10,468 nt of DNA, from NCBI GenBank assembly GCA_937901145.1, contig CALCHE010000179.1, forward strand, positions 1-10,468, written 5' to 3'. Each line of letters starts with the position of its first letter. Within the stretch, counting starts at the first letter, position 1. Both the position numbers and the translations under genes were made by a program. Shown in pieces: positions 1 to 6,405 of this stretch. The notes beneath the pieces were generated by a model, which did no database searches, was not told the DNA's origin, and worked only from the letters and a program-made list of their open reading frames with translations. The DNA is from an uncultured Clostridia bacterium. Lineage in GTDB: Bacteria > Bacillota > Clostridia > Oscillospirales > Acutalibacteraceae.

Positions 1-1062
1 ATTTCTCTTTCAGCCTCCGCTATGGGTAAAACTGTTTTCGTCGAAGAGGACTGCATACCTGAAAAGGCGCTCAATAAGCCACTTACAAAAGAAAGTCTTA
101 CAGAAAGAATTTCAAAATGCGGCGGCACACAGTTTTACGCAGAAAAAATCGAAATCGACCTTGATGAAGGGCTCATTGTTCCTGCAAGTTGCATAAATAA
201 CCTGCGCAGAACTGCTCTTTCAGAGCTTGAAAGAGCCATTTCATCCGTAAAGGCAAACAGCTTTACAGATATAGACATAAAAACCGTGCCGCACAAGACA
301 GTAGGTCCGCTGAAATATAACATAAGAATAGCCCGTACAAATCAGCTTCCCGAAAATCTCGAAAATGTGGAAAACTTATATATTCCGCTGAATTCTGAGG
401 AAAACTTCGTGGAAAACGTAAAAAAACTACCTGTAAATGTGGGAATTGAGGTTCCGAGAGGCATTTTCGGTAATGATTTACTTGTGGAAAAGTATCTCGA
501 AAGAGCAAAAAAACTCGGCATCAACATAGCTTACTGCTCCACTCTGGATGCTCTCGCCCTGGCAAAAAAGTACGGATTTACTATTCATACCGGCTTCTCG
601 CTGAATGTTTTCAACAGTCTTTCCGTGGACTTTTTAGAGTCTTCGGGTGTAAAGGAAATAACCTTGTCACCTGAACTTACACTAAAAAAGCTTTCAAATA
701 TAGGCGGAAGTGTAAAAAGAGGTATCATCGGCTACGGCAGACTTCCTCTTATGCTTACGAGAAACTGTCCGATAAAAAACGGTACAGACTGCACCGAGTG
801 CAAAAGCAATAAATTTCTCACAGACAGAAAAAATCTCAGATTCCCTGTAGTCTGCCACTTCGGAGTCAGTGAGGTTCTGAACTCTCAGCCTATCTATTTA
901 GGTGACAGACTCGGCGAAATCGAAAACCTTGATTTCATAACCTTCTACTTTACCAAAGAAAAAAAAGAAGTATGTGAGGCTATACTCGACGCTTACCGTA
1001 AAGGCAAAGCCGTCAAAGGCGACTATACCCGCGGACTTTATTACCGCGGACTTGAAGGATAA
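1..1062 (+). CDS. U32-family protein, RlhA/YdcP-like, 3' part only
   Basis: The reading frame is open to the left edge, with no stop in the seven codons before the first ATG at 22, so this is the C-terminal 353 residues of a longer protein; the start lies outside. The first part (roughly visible residues 20-80, with the LTKESL...GGTQFY...GLIVPAS...LRR pattern) resembles the collagenase/DUF3656 region that follows the N-terminal barrel in long U32 proteins. The rest looks like a second barrel-like region with a Cys group (RNCPIKNGTDCTEC and a later VVCHFG) and the family phrase LNSQPIYLGDR. E. coli RlhA, which has this layout, is needed for hydroxylation of 23S rRNA C2501; other U32 proteins modify tRNA. 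The rRNA role here is inferred from architecture only. The next gene follows after 32 nt with no terminator, so the two are probably co-transcribed. Confidence 0.87.
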   Translation: MSLSASAMGKTVFVEEDCIPEKALNKPLTKESLTERISKCGGTQFYAEKIEIDLDEGLIVPASCINNLRRTALSELERAISSVKANSFTDIDIKTVPHKTVGPLKYNIRIARTNQLPENLENVENLYIPLNSEENFVENVKKLPVNVGIEVPRGIFGNDLLVEKYLERAKKLGINIAYCSTLDALALAKKYGFTIHTGFSLNVFNSLSVDFLESSGVKEITLSPELTLKKLSNIGGSVKRGIIGYGRLPLMLTRNCPIKNGTDCTECKSNKFLTDRKNLRFPVVCHFGVSEVLNSQPIYLGDRLGEIENLDFITFYFTKEKKEVCEAILDAYRKGKAVKGDYTRGLYYRGLEG

Positions 1063-1094
1063 AATGAAGAATAACAGAAAAGAGGATTTTAATT

Positions 1095-1592
1095 ATGCCT
1101 AAAAGAACAGACTACTTATCCTGGGACGAATACTTTATGGGAATAGCTATGCTTTCCTCCTACAGAAGTAAGGATCCCAACACACAGGTAGGTGCCTGCA
1201 TAGTAAATGACAAAAACCGCATTATGTCCGTCGGCTATAACGGTTTTCCGAGCGGCTGCAGTGATGACTGTTTCCCCTGGGAGAGAACAGGCGATGCTTA
1301 CGATACCAAATATCCATATGTATGCCACGCAGAGCTTAATGCTATTCTAAACTGCCGCGGAATCAATCTGGAAGGATGCCGTATTTATGTCGCTCTCTTC
1401 CCCTGTAACGAATGTGCCAAGGCTATCATTCAGAGTGGCATAAAAGAGGTAGTTTACCTTTCTGATAAATATGCGGAAACAATGTCAACCCGCGCGTCAA
1501 AGAGAATGTTTGAGGCGGCAGGTGTAAAGCTCACAAAGCTTACTCCCACTAAAGAAAATATAATAATAGACTTTGATGAAAACAAGGTATAA
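1095..1592 (+). CDS. dCMP deaminase / ComEB-family zinc deaminase
   Basis: A 165-residue cytidine/deoxycytidylate deaminase-family protein. The zinc and catalytic motifs are intact: His78-Ala-Glu80 (zinc ligand and proton shuttle) and Pro103-Cys-Asn-Glu-Cys107 (two Cys zinc ligands). The N-terminal SWDEYFMGIAMLSSYRSKDPNTQVG segment and the GYNGFPSGCSDD stretch are typical of dCMP deaminases. The family converts dCMP to dUMP, feeding thymidylate synthesis in the cytoplasm. In Bacillus a homologue is comEB in the competence operon, but no comEA or comEC is visible here, so a nucleotide-salvage role is more likely. The ATG is preceded by AGAGG at 1081-1085 with a 9-nt spacer. The gene ends just before a strong hairpin terminator, so it closes the operon begun by the U32 gene. 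Confidence 0.92.
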   Translation: MPKRTDYLSWDEYFMGIAMLSSYRSKDPNTQVGACIVNDKNRIMSVGYNGFPSGCSDDCFPWERTGDAYDTKYPYVCHAELNAILNCRGINLEGCRIYVALFPCNECAKAIIQSGIKEVVYLSDKYAETMSTRASKRMFEAAGVKLTKLTPTKENIIIDFDENKV

Positions 1593-1601
1593 ATAGCCTA
1601 T

Positions 1602-1634
1602 GGAGACTGTTAAGATAAAAACAGTCTCCTTTTC
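1602..1634 (+). terminator. Rho-independent terminator after deaminase gene
   Basis: A perfect 9-bp stem (GGAGACTGT at 1602-1610 with ACAGTCTCC at 1621-1629), a 10-nt A-rich loop, then a short run of T at 1630-1633. It begins 10 nt after the deaminase stop codon. Confidence 0.88.
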
Positions 1635-1642
1635 TAAAAAAT

Positions 1643-1703
1643 AAAGCTTATGTAAAAACATTTTGACAGACTTTTAAGCTTGTTATAAAAATATTTGATA
1701 GAC
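1643..1703 (+). repeat. Imperfect 32-bp tandem repeat upstream of XRE gene
   Basis: The stretch starting at 1643 (AAAGCTT...TTGACAGAC, ending 1671) recurs exactly 32 bp later (TAAGCTT...TTGATAGAC, 1675-1703). I count 20 of 29 aligned bases identical, with the two ends (AAGCTT and TTGAYAGAC) best conserved. A 32-bp period is close to three helical turns, which would put two protein-binding sites on the same DNA face. It lies directly upstream of a regulator gene. Confidence 0.6.
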
Positions 1704-1723
1704 AAAAGCGTAACTTTTTAATA
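1663..1723 (+). promoter_or_regulatory. Candidate promoter(s) for the XRE-membrane gene
   Basis: Two sigma-A-like arrangements overlap the tandem repeat. The first is TTGACA (1663-1668) with TATAAA (1684-1689) and a short 15-nt spacer. The second is TTGATA (1695-1700) with TTAATA (1718-1723) and a 17-nt spacer. The -35 of each lies in one repeat copy, so a protein bound to the repeats would cover the polymerase site. Which of the two is used cannot be decided by eye. Confidence 0.4.
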
Positions 1724-1752
1724 AAATAAACTCAAGAAAGGAGAAAAAACAA

Positions 1753-2403
1753 ATGCAAATAGGGAACAAACTTCAGCAAGCACGTATAAAATCAGGTTAT
1801 ACTCAAGAACAGACCGCCGATGCTTTAGGGATAAGCAGACAGACTATTTCTAACTGGGAAAACGAAAGAACATATCCTGATATTAAAAGTGTAGTAATTC
1901 TTAGCGAGTTATATAAGGTAAGTCTTGACTATCTTCTGAAAGAAAAGGAGGAAACGACAGTGAATGATTATATAGATTATTTAAAAGAAAGCACCGACAC
2001 AGTAAAAAGTAAAGTAAGTCTCTCAAAGCTTATTCTTATAATATCCTATCTTATAATATGGGTTTTTTCTGTAATCGCCTTCTGGTTTTTTACCGACGGA
2101 GCCGATGCAATGGCATACGGATTAATATTTTTATGGGGATTACTTCCTGTAACAACCTTTGTCATTTCTCTGTTAATCGCTACAAACAACTTCTGGAAAG
2201 GAAAAAAATGGCTGTCAGCCTTAATTCTTGGAACGATGTATATGTTATCCGAGTACTGCACCTTCAGTGCCGCTAACATGGTCTCCTTCGGCAAAATTAA
2301 TCTTCCGGATTTCACTATGATTTTAATAGGCAGTGTTATTTCTTCCGCAGGATTTGGTATGGGCACTCTCATATACCATATAAAACTAAAAAAGAGCAAA
2401 TAA
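1753..2403 (+). CDS. XRE-family HTH regulator fused to four-helix membrane domain
   Basis: A 216-residue protein. Residues 5-62 form a Cro/CI-type helix-turn-helix (GNKLQQARIKSGYTQEQTADALGISRQTISNWENERTYPD), which binds operator DNA in this family. A charged linker (63-90) leads to four hydrophobic segments at about 93-113, 121-142, 153-172 and 187-208, ending in a Lys-rich tail (KLKKSK) likely to be cytoplasmic. So it should be a membrane-anchored regulator; what the membrane part senses is unknown. AAAGGAG at 1737-1743 sits 9 nt before the ATG. The gene stands alone between two terminators, with possible operator repeats in front of it, suggesting autoregulation (inference). A second strong ribosome site inside the linker could yield the membrane domain alone. 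Confidence 0.88.
   Translation: MQIGNKLQQARIKSGYTQEQTADALGISRQTISNWENERTYPDIKSVVILSELYKVSLDYLLKEKEETTVNDYIDYLKESTDTVKSKVSLSKLILIISYLIIWVFSVIAFWFFTDGADAMAYGLIFLWGLLPVTTFVISLLIATNNFWKGKKWLSALILGTMYMLSEYCTFSAANMVSFGKINLPDFTMILIGSVISSAGFGMGTLIYHIKLKKSK
1945..1962 (+). promoter_or_regulatory. Internal ribosome site and in-frame GTG inside the XRE gene
   Basis: AAGGAGG at 1945-1951 is followed after 8 nt by an in-frame GTG at 1960-1962 (Val70 of the long form). This is as good a Shine-Dalgarno and start pair as any other in the window, and it falls exactly between the DNA-binding domain and the membrane domain. Initiation here would give a 147-residue membrane protein lacking the HTH. The same bases encode the Lys-Glu-rich linker, so chance is possible. 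Confidence 0.5.
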
Positions 2404-2419
2404 ATATCCTTAATACAAA

Positions 2420-2457
2420 CGGCACTGCTGATTTCGTATCAACAGTGCCGTATTTAT
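2420..2457. terminator. Shared terminator between convergent genes
   Basis: The stem is CGGCACTG (2420-2427) with CAGTGCCG (2443-2450), extended inward by TGAT/ATCA past a mismatch, with loop TTCGT. It is followed by TATTTATTATTT on the + strand and by a T-rich TTTGTATT on the - strand. It lies between the convergent stops at 2403 and 2457 and probably serves both genes. Confidence 0.82.
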
Positions 2458-3890
2458 TATTTCTTTTCTGTGGTACCGAACTCTCTTCTTCCCTCTTCAG
2501 TATCTCTGTAATACTGTGTCTTATGGTTGGGATGTTTGGTACTGTTCCAGAGAGCTTCTGCTCTCGGTGCCCACTCTTCAGCAAATTTGTCGCACTTACT
2601 GCAAAGCATTTCTGCAGTTTCTTCACCGAGGAAGTTGGTGGATTTCGCACCTGTTCTCTTTATAATGTCACGCAGACACTGGGGATTTTCCAGCATGGGA
2701 CAGGGGCGGAGATGATTATCATTGAAGGGCTGATCGTGTCTGAATGCCATAAAGAGAGGATTCTGCAAGCCTTCAAGAATAGTATGTGTTCTGATATTTG
2801 AATCGGAGAAGTGAATGAAAACACAGGGCTCCATATCACCGGCTGAATTGATGTGGAAATAGTTTCTGCCGCCTGCGATACATCCGCCTACATACTCACC
2901 GTCACTCTGAAAATCCATAAAGAACATCGGTTTACCTGTCTTTGAATTTCTGACTCTGCGAAGCCATTTGTACATATATTCTCTCTGATCAGGAGTAGGG
3001 ATGAGATCAGGAGATGCGCCGTGACCTACAGGCATAAAATTGAAATAAAGACCGAACTTTACACCGAGATCGACCATTTTATCGAGGAATTCATCACTTG
3101 TAACCTGGTCGATATTATTTCTTGTATAACAAACGCTCATACCGAAAAGGCAGCCTTTTTTCTTAAGAAGCTTCATAGCATTGATAACCTTCTGATAGTT
3201 ACCCTCTCCTCTTCTGGCATCTGTAGTTTCCTCTGTACCCTCGATGGAAAGAGCAAGAGCAAGGTTACCTACTCTTTTCATTTCATCGCAGAACTTTTCA
3301 TCTACGAGGTGACCGTTGGTATAGGAAAGGAACCCGCAGTCGGGATTAGCCTCACAGAGCTTAATAAGGTCATCCTTTCTGATGAGAGGCTCACCTCCGG
3401 TAAACATATAAAAATGTGTGCCGAGAGCCTTTGCCTGAGATACGATAGAAAGCATCTCATCAAGTGTAAGGTTATGCTTATGGCCGTATTCTGCAGCCCA
3501 GCATCCCTCACACTTACAGTTACAGGCACTTGTAGGGTCGATAAGAATCTGGAAAGGAATGTTACATTTATACTTTTCGCGGTTTTTTCTTACAGCCTTG
3601 GTGCCCTTTACTCCTGCGCCAAGACCCATAGCTAAAAGCATCTTTTTTATGACGTCTCTGTCGACATCCTTAAGAATGTTCATCGCCATATCGTAATAAA
3701 CATTATCACCGTCGCTTATGCCCTTACGGAAGGCATCGATGTAATGCTTGGGGAAGGTTCCGCCCAGAAGCTTTTCACCTACATCGACAAGCTTAAGAAG
3801 GTTACCCTGAGGATCCTTGTCAACATATTTTAAAAGCTTATCAAGAACTGCACCCGCAGCGACTCTTTCTATTTTATCTGCCATATTCAT
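2457..3890 (-). CDS. Radical SAM protein with SPASM-like C-terminal Cys region
   Basis: A 477-residue enzyme using the ATG at 3890, which has GCGAGG 9 nt upstream; an upstream in-frame TTG at 3917 lacks this support. The radical SAM cluster motif CX3CX2C is Cys123, Cys127, Cys130 (in SACNCKCEGCW), followed by the SAM-binding GGEP at 165-168. An N-terminal helical region of about 115 residues precedes the barrel. The C-terminal part has further cysteines at 337, 356 (GDMEPC), 397, 405, 430 and 433, a pattern like SPASM/twitch auxiliary iron-sulfur domains. Such enzymes use a 5'-deoxyadenosyl radical on peptides, lipids or cofactors, but the substrate cannot be read here. No RiPP precursor-like peptide lies beside it; the upstream small gene on the same strand encodes a membrane protein without Cys. 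It has its own promoter and a terminator shared with the XRE gene. Confidence 0.9.
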   Translation of the reverse strand: MNMADKIERVAAGAVLDKLLKYVDKDPQGNLLKLVDVGEKLLGGTFPKHYIDAFRKGISDGDNVYYDMAMNILKDVDRDVIKKMLLAMGLGAGVKGTKAVRKNREKYKCNIPFQILIDPTSACNCKCEGCWAAEYGHKHNLTLDEMLSIVSQAKALGTHFYMFTGGEPLIRKDDLIKLCEANPDCGFLSYTNGHLVDEKFCDEMKRVGNLALALSIEGTEETTDARRGEGNYQKVINAMKLLKKKGCLFGMSVCYTRNNIDQVTSDEFLDKMVDLGVKFGLYFNFMPVGHGASPDLIPTPDQREYMYKWLRRVRNSKTGKPMFFMDFQSDGEYVGGCIAGGRNYFHINSAGDMEPCVFIHFSDSNIRTHTILEGLQNPLFMAFRHDQPFNDNHLRPCPMLENPQCLRDIIKRTGAKSTNFLGEETAEMLCSKCDKFAEEWAPRAEALWNSTKHPNHKTQYYRDTEEGRREFGTTEKK

Positions 3891-3936
3891 ATAATAATAC
3901 CTCGCAAAATTCCTCAAACAGGAAAATATCCATAAA

Positions 3937-3965
3937 ATTATAACATAAGGAAAAATAAAAGTCCA
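3937..3965 (-). promoter_or_regulatory. Sigma-A-type promoter for the radical SAM gene
   Basis: On the minus strand, a perfect TATAAT (3942 down to 3937) lies 17 nt downstream of TGGACT (3965-3960), a 4/6 match to TTGACA. It is about 47 nt before the chosen ATG at 3890. Confidence 0.65.
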
Positions 3966-3997
3966 TAGAAAAAAGTAAAAGATTTATCAATAATTTA

Positions 3998-4249
3998 TTA
4001 TTCCTCGAAAAGAGTTCCTTCAATCACGGCAGTGGTTTCACTTTCAAAAACAGTCAAAGCCGCCTTTCCTGTATAATTCATAATGTCTGTATTTTCCGGT
4101 GCCAAAATATAAATCATTCCGACCATAGCAAACAGTAGCACAAGCATAGAAAAGACAACTAATATCTTACTAAAAAGCGACTTTTCCGAAAAGGATTTTG
4201 AAAACTCACTTTCATTGTGTCTTATCACGTCTTTATTAAATCTGCTCAT
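3998..4249 (-). CDS. Small single-pass membrane protein, unknown function
   Basis: An 83-residue protein starting MSRFNKDVIRHN. The start is chosen at 4249 because AAAGGAG (4263-4257) sits 7 nt upstream; an ATG seven codons earlier would overlap that ribosome site. The N-terminal third is polar and charged (SEFSKSFSEKS). It is followed by one hydrophobic segment at about residues 28-48 (ILVVFSMLVLLFAMVGMIYIL) and an acidic tail ending FEE. There is no signal-peptidase-like site, no Cys and no recognised domain, so a single-pass inner-membrane protein is all that can be said. It is on the same strand as the radical SAM gene, 107 nt upstream of it, but that gene has a promoter in the gap, so shared function is not implied. 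Confidence 0.7.
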   Translation of the reverse strand: MSRFNKDVIRHNESEFSKSFSEKSLFSKILVVFSMLVLLFAMVGMIYILAPENTDIMNYTGKAALTVFESETTAVIEGTLFEE

Positions 4250-4311
4250 ACTTATCTCCTTTATCTTCACACATTTTATGACATTTCTGAGTCGAGGTTG
4301 AATCTCTACCT

Positions 4312-4339
4312 TATATAAATAATATCACAAAGCAAACAA
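4312..4339 (-). promoter_or_regulatory. Weak candidate promoter for the small membrane gene
   Basis: On the minus strand, TTGTTT (4339-4334) and TATATA (4317-4312) are separated by 16 nt, about 63 nt before the start codon. The match is loose and the region is AT-rich, so this is only a candidate. Confidence 0.3.
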
Positions 4340-4440
4340 ATATTACATAACAAAAAGTGCAGAAAAAAGTATTTCAGACATACATAAACTGTAAATTTTA
4401 TTCTGTAGATAAAAACATGATATAATAATATAAAAAACAC

Positions 4441-4469
4441 TTGATTTTCCTCTGAGTTTATATTATAAT
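4441..4469 (+). promoter_or_regulatory. Promoter for SRP RNA (and probably dnaX)
   Basis: TTGATT (4441-4446), a 17-nt spacer and a perfect TATAAT (4464-4469) predict transcription from about 4476. A second TATAAT at 4421-4426 has no good -35. No promoter is visible between the RNA gene and dnaX, so dnaX is probably transcribed by read-through from here. Confidence 0.8.
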
Positions 4470-4509
4470 ATTAAGGCTATCAGCAAAGGGGTATTCCCCC
4501 GAATAAAAC

Positions 4510-4658
4510 AAAGATACTTTATTTTGGTCATGCAGCAGTGGGTTCTGTGCGACAGTACACTGTGAACCATGTCAGGCGGGGAACCGAGCAGCATTAAGCA
4601 ATTCGTCTGTGCGACACAGGTCAGCCTGCTGCTGTATGACCAAGGCAAAGTATCTTTT
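4510..4658 (+). ncRNA. ffs: Signal recognition particle RNA (4.5S/scRNA)
   Basis: The diagnostic SRP core is present: GTGAACCATGTCAGG leading to helix 8 as GTCAGG (4571-4576), CGG/CCG stem, GGAA tetraloop (4580-4583) and AGCAGC (4587-4592), then ATTAAG. This is the Ffh-binding site that targets nascent membrane proteins. The ends pair over a long arm: AAAGATACTTT (4510-4520) with AAAGTATCTTT (4647-4657), and TTGGTCATGCAGCAG with CTGCTGCTGTATGACCAA. I see no Bacillus-type Alu domain, so it is the short form. The predicted transcription start is about 34 nt upstream of the terminal helix, so a 5' leader with a GGGG/CCCC hairpin (4488-4499) is either trimmed or part of the RNA. The exact ends are uncertain. 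SRP RNA just before dnaX matches the order known from Bacillus subtilis. Confidence 0.93.
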
Positions 4659-4680
4659 ATTTTAAAGGAGGCGAAAGCAT

Positions 4681-6357
4681 ATGTACCAGGTATTATACAG
4701 AAAATACAGACCTAAGGTTTTTTCCGATGTAGTGGGTCAGGAGCACATTACCACCACTTTAGCCAAGGAAATCGAAACAGGCAAGCTTTCTCACGCCTAC
4801 CTTTTCACAGGCTCCAGAGGTACGGGTAAAACCACCTGCGCGAAAATTCTTTCCAAGGCTGTCAACTGCCTTCATCCCGTAAACGGTAACCCCTGTAACG
4901 AATGTGAGGTTTGTCAGGGCATCGAATCCGGTGCTATTTTAGATATCGCAGAAATCGACGCCGCAAGTAACAACGGCGTAGATAATATCCGTGACATCCG
5001 TGAAGAAATCAACTTCACTCCCGCTTCCTGTAAGTACCGTGTGTACATCATCGACGAGGTGCATATGCTCTCCATCGGTGCCTTCAATGCTCTTCTCAAA
5101 ACATTAGAGGAGCCCCCCGCACACGTTAAATTCATTCTCGCCACCACTGAGGTGCATAAGCTTCCCGTTACCATTCTTTCCCGCTGTCAGCGCTTTGATT
5201 TCAGACGAGTCACTCCCGAAGCTATGGCACAGAGAATGAACTACATCGCCTCACAGGAGGGCTTCACCGTTACCGAAGAGGCACTCTCTCTTATCGCGAG
5301 AATAGCCGACGGCGGTATGCGTGATGCACTCTCCCTTCTCGACCAGTGCACAGGACACGGTGACACTATCGATGCTGAGCTTGTCTGCTCAGTGGCAGGT
5401 ATGACAGGCAGAGATCACCTGTTTGATCTCGCTTCCACAGTAAACGAAAAAAACTCTGCAAAGGCTCTCGAATTAATCAGTGACCTTCACGGCAAAAGCT
5501 GTGATATGGAGAGACTTTGCTCGGATATGATAAATCACTTCCGCAACCTGATGATAGTAAAAACCGTCAGAAGTGCTGAAAGTCTTCTGGTCTGCACCGC
5601 TGACGAATTACAGCAGTATAAGGATCAGAGCAGTAAATTCACCCTCGAAAATATCCTATACTGCATTTCGCTTCTTCAGGAGGCTATGGCAAACATAAAA
5701 AGAGGTGTGAACAGAAGAACGGAAATGGAAATGACCTTCATCAAACTTTCCACTCCCGCCCTCACCGCCGACAGTGAAAACCTTTTAAGACGCATAGCAG
5801 ATCTTGAAAACAAAATAAAAAGCGGTGCCTTTACTTCTGCACCGTCTGCGGCGACAGCACCCGCGGAGGCCAAGACAGAACTCTCCCCTCTCTCTCCTCT
5901 GCCAAAGTCCTCCGTAACAGTAACGGAGACAGCGGTACCGACTGCACAGGCAGATCCCGCACAGACTCCCCCTCCCCCACAGGACGACATTCCCTATCCC
6001 GAAGATGAAACCTCTTCCGCTGAGCAAGAGCTTCCCTGGGCAGAGGTTATGCAGGAGCTTACCGGAATCAATATGCCCTTATGGGGTGTACTCACCGGCT
6101 CATCAGCAGTCATTCAGGGCGACTTCGTTCTGATTAAAAGCGATAATCCCACTCTCAAAGATTTCATAAAAACCGGCACAAACGCCAGAGACATAAAAGC
6201 AGCCATTAAAAATGTTATGGGCAGACCCTACCGTCTCGGTCTTTACAGCGGTGCAGCACAGCAAAGTACGGCACCGACACAGCAAAAAAAAGATCCTCTC
6301 GAAAACCTTATCGGAAGAGCAAGAGATATGGGCATAAATGTTGACGTAAATAAATGA
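4681..6357 (+). CDS. dnaX: DNA polymerase III subunit gamma/tau
   Basis: The 558-residue clamp-loader ATPase of the replicative polymerase. The AAA+ module shows Walker A GSRGTGKT (44-51), zinc-binding Cys63, Cys72, Cys75 and Cys78, Walker B IIDEVHML (123-130), sensor LATTEVHK (153-160) and the SRC arginine finger (167-169). Residues about 250-365 are the collar/oligomerisation domain. A Pro/Ala/Ser/Thr-rich linker follows (about 382-445, with PPPP), then a C-terminal domain (about 450-558) of the tau type that usually contacts polymerase or helicase. AAAGGAGG at 4664-4671 lies 9 nt before the ATG. It is downstream of the SRP RNA gene and upstream of ybaB-recR, a conserved order. Two A-rich tracts in frame (A7 at 5447-5453, A8 at 6284-6291) are potential slippage sites; whether a short gamma form is made is unknown. 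Confidence 0.97.
   Translation: MYQVLYRKYRPKVFSDVVGQEHITTTLAKEIETGKLSHAYLFTGSRGTGKTTCAKILSKAVNCLHPVNGNPCNECEVCQGIESGAILDIAEIDAASNNGVDNIRDIREEINFTPASCKYRVYIIDEVHMLSIGAFNALLKTLEEPPAHVKFILATTEVHKLPVTILSRCQRFDFRRVTPEAMAQRMNYIASQEGFTVTEEALSLIARIADGGMRDALSLLDQCTGHGDTIDAELVCSVAGMTGRDHLFDLASTVNEKNSAKALELISDLHGKSCDMERLCSDMINHFRNLMIVKTVRSAESLLVCTADELQQYKDQSSKFTLENILYCISLLQEAMANIKRGVNRRTEMEMTFIKLSTPALTADSENLLRRIADLENKIKSGAFTSAPSAATAPAEAKTELSPLSPLPKSSVTVTETAVPTAQADPAQTPPPPQDDIPYPEDETSSAEQELPWAEVMQELTGINMPLWGVLTGSSAVIQGDFVLIKSDNPTLKDFIKTGTNARDIKAAIKNVMGRPYRLGLYSGAAQQSTAPTQQKKDPLENLIGRARDMGINVDVNK
5448..5520 (+). other. Candidate -1 frameshift site in dnaX (slippery heptamer plus stem)
   Basis: A AAA AAC in the zero frame (5448-5454, codons 257-258) is followed after 3 nt by a potential stem of GCAAAGGCTCTC (5458-5469) with GAGAGACTTTGC (5509-5520), 11 of 12 paired across a 39-nt loop. 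A -1 shift would add nine codons and stop at TGA 5481-5483, giving about 267 residues: AAA+ domains without the collar. The spacer is shorter than usual and A AAA AAC is a weaker bacterial slip site than A AAA AAG, so this is speculative. Confidence 0.25.
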
Positions 6358-6369
6358 TTATTATATAAT
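6341..6369 (+). promoter_or_regulatory. Strong promoter for ybaB-recR overlapping the dnaX end
   Basis: TTGACG (6341-6346), exactly 17 nt, and TATAAT (6364-6369). The -35 lies within the last dnaX codons and the stop codon (6355-6357) lies in the spacer. Transcription would begin near 6376, giving a short leader of about 30 nt with AAGGAG at 6391-6396. It lets ybaB-recR be expressed independently of dnaX. Confidence 0.8.
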
Positions 6370-6405
6370 CAAAAAGATAAAACTTAATTAAAGGAGACTT
6401 AAATT

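Noticed and set aside
3021..3635. 204-residue plus-strand reading frame
   Set aside because: It is entirely antisense to the radical SAM gene, whose motifs are intact, and has no ribosome site or recognisable domain.
3891..3917. Upstream TTG start for the radical SAM gene
   Set aside because: The ATG at 3890 has GCGAGG at a 9-nt spacing, whereas the TTG would lie within the likely 5' leader.
2457..4249. Radical SAM enzyme plus small protein as a RiPP maturase and precursor pair
   Set aside because: The small protein is a transmembrane protein with no Cys, leader-like motif or repeat core, and the radical SAM gene has its own promoter between the two.
4260..4440. AT-rich interval between the small membrane gene and the SRP promoter, checked for a replication origin or riboswitch
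   Set aside because: No DnaA-box cluster (TTATNCACA) and no conserved aptamer pattern was seen; only promoter-like AT motifs for the divergent genes.
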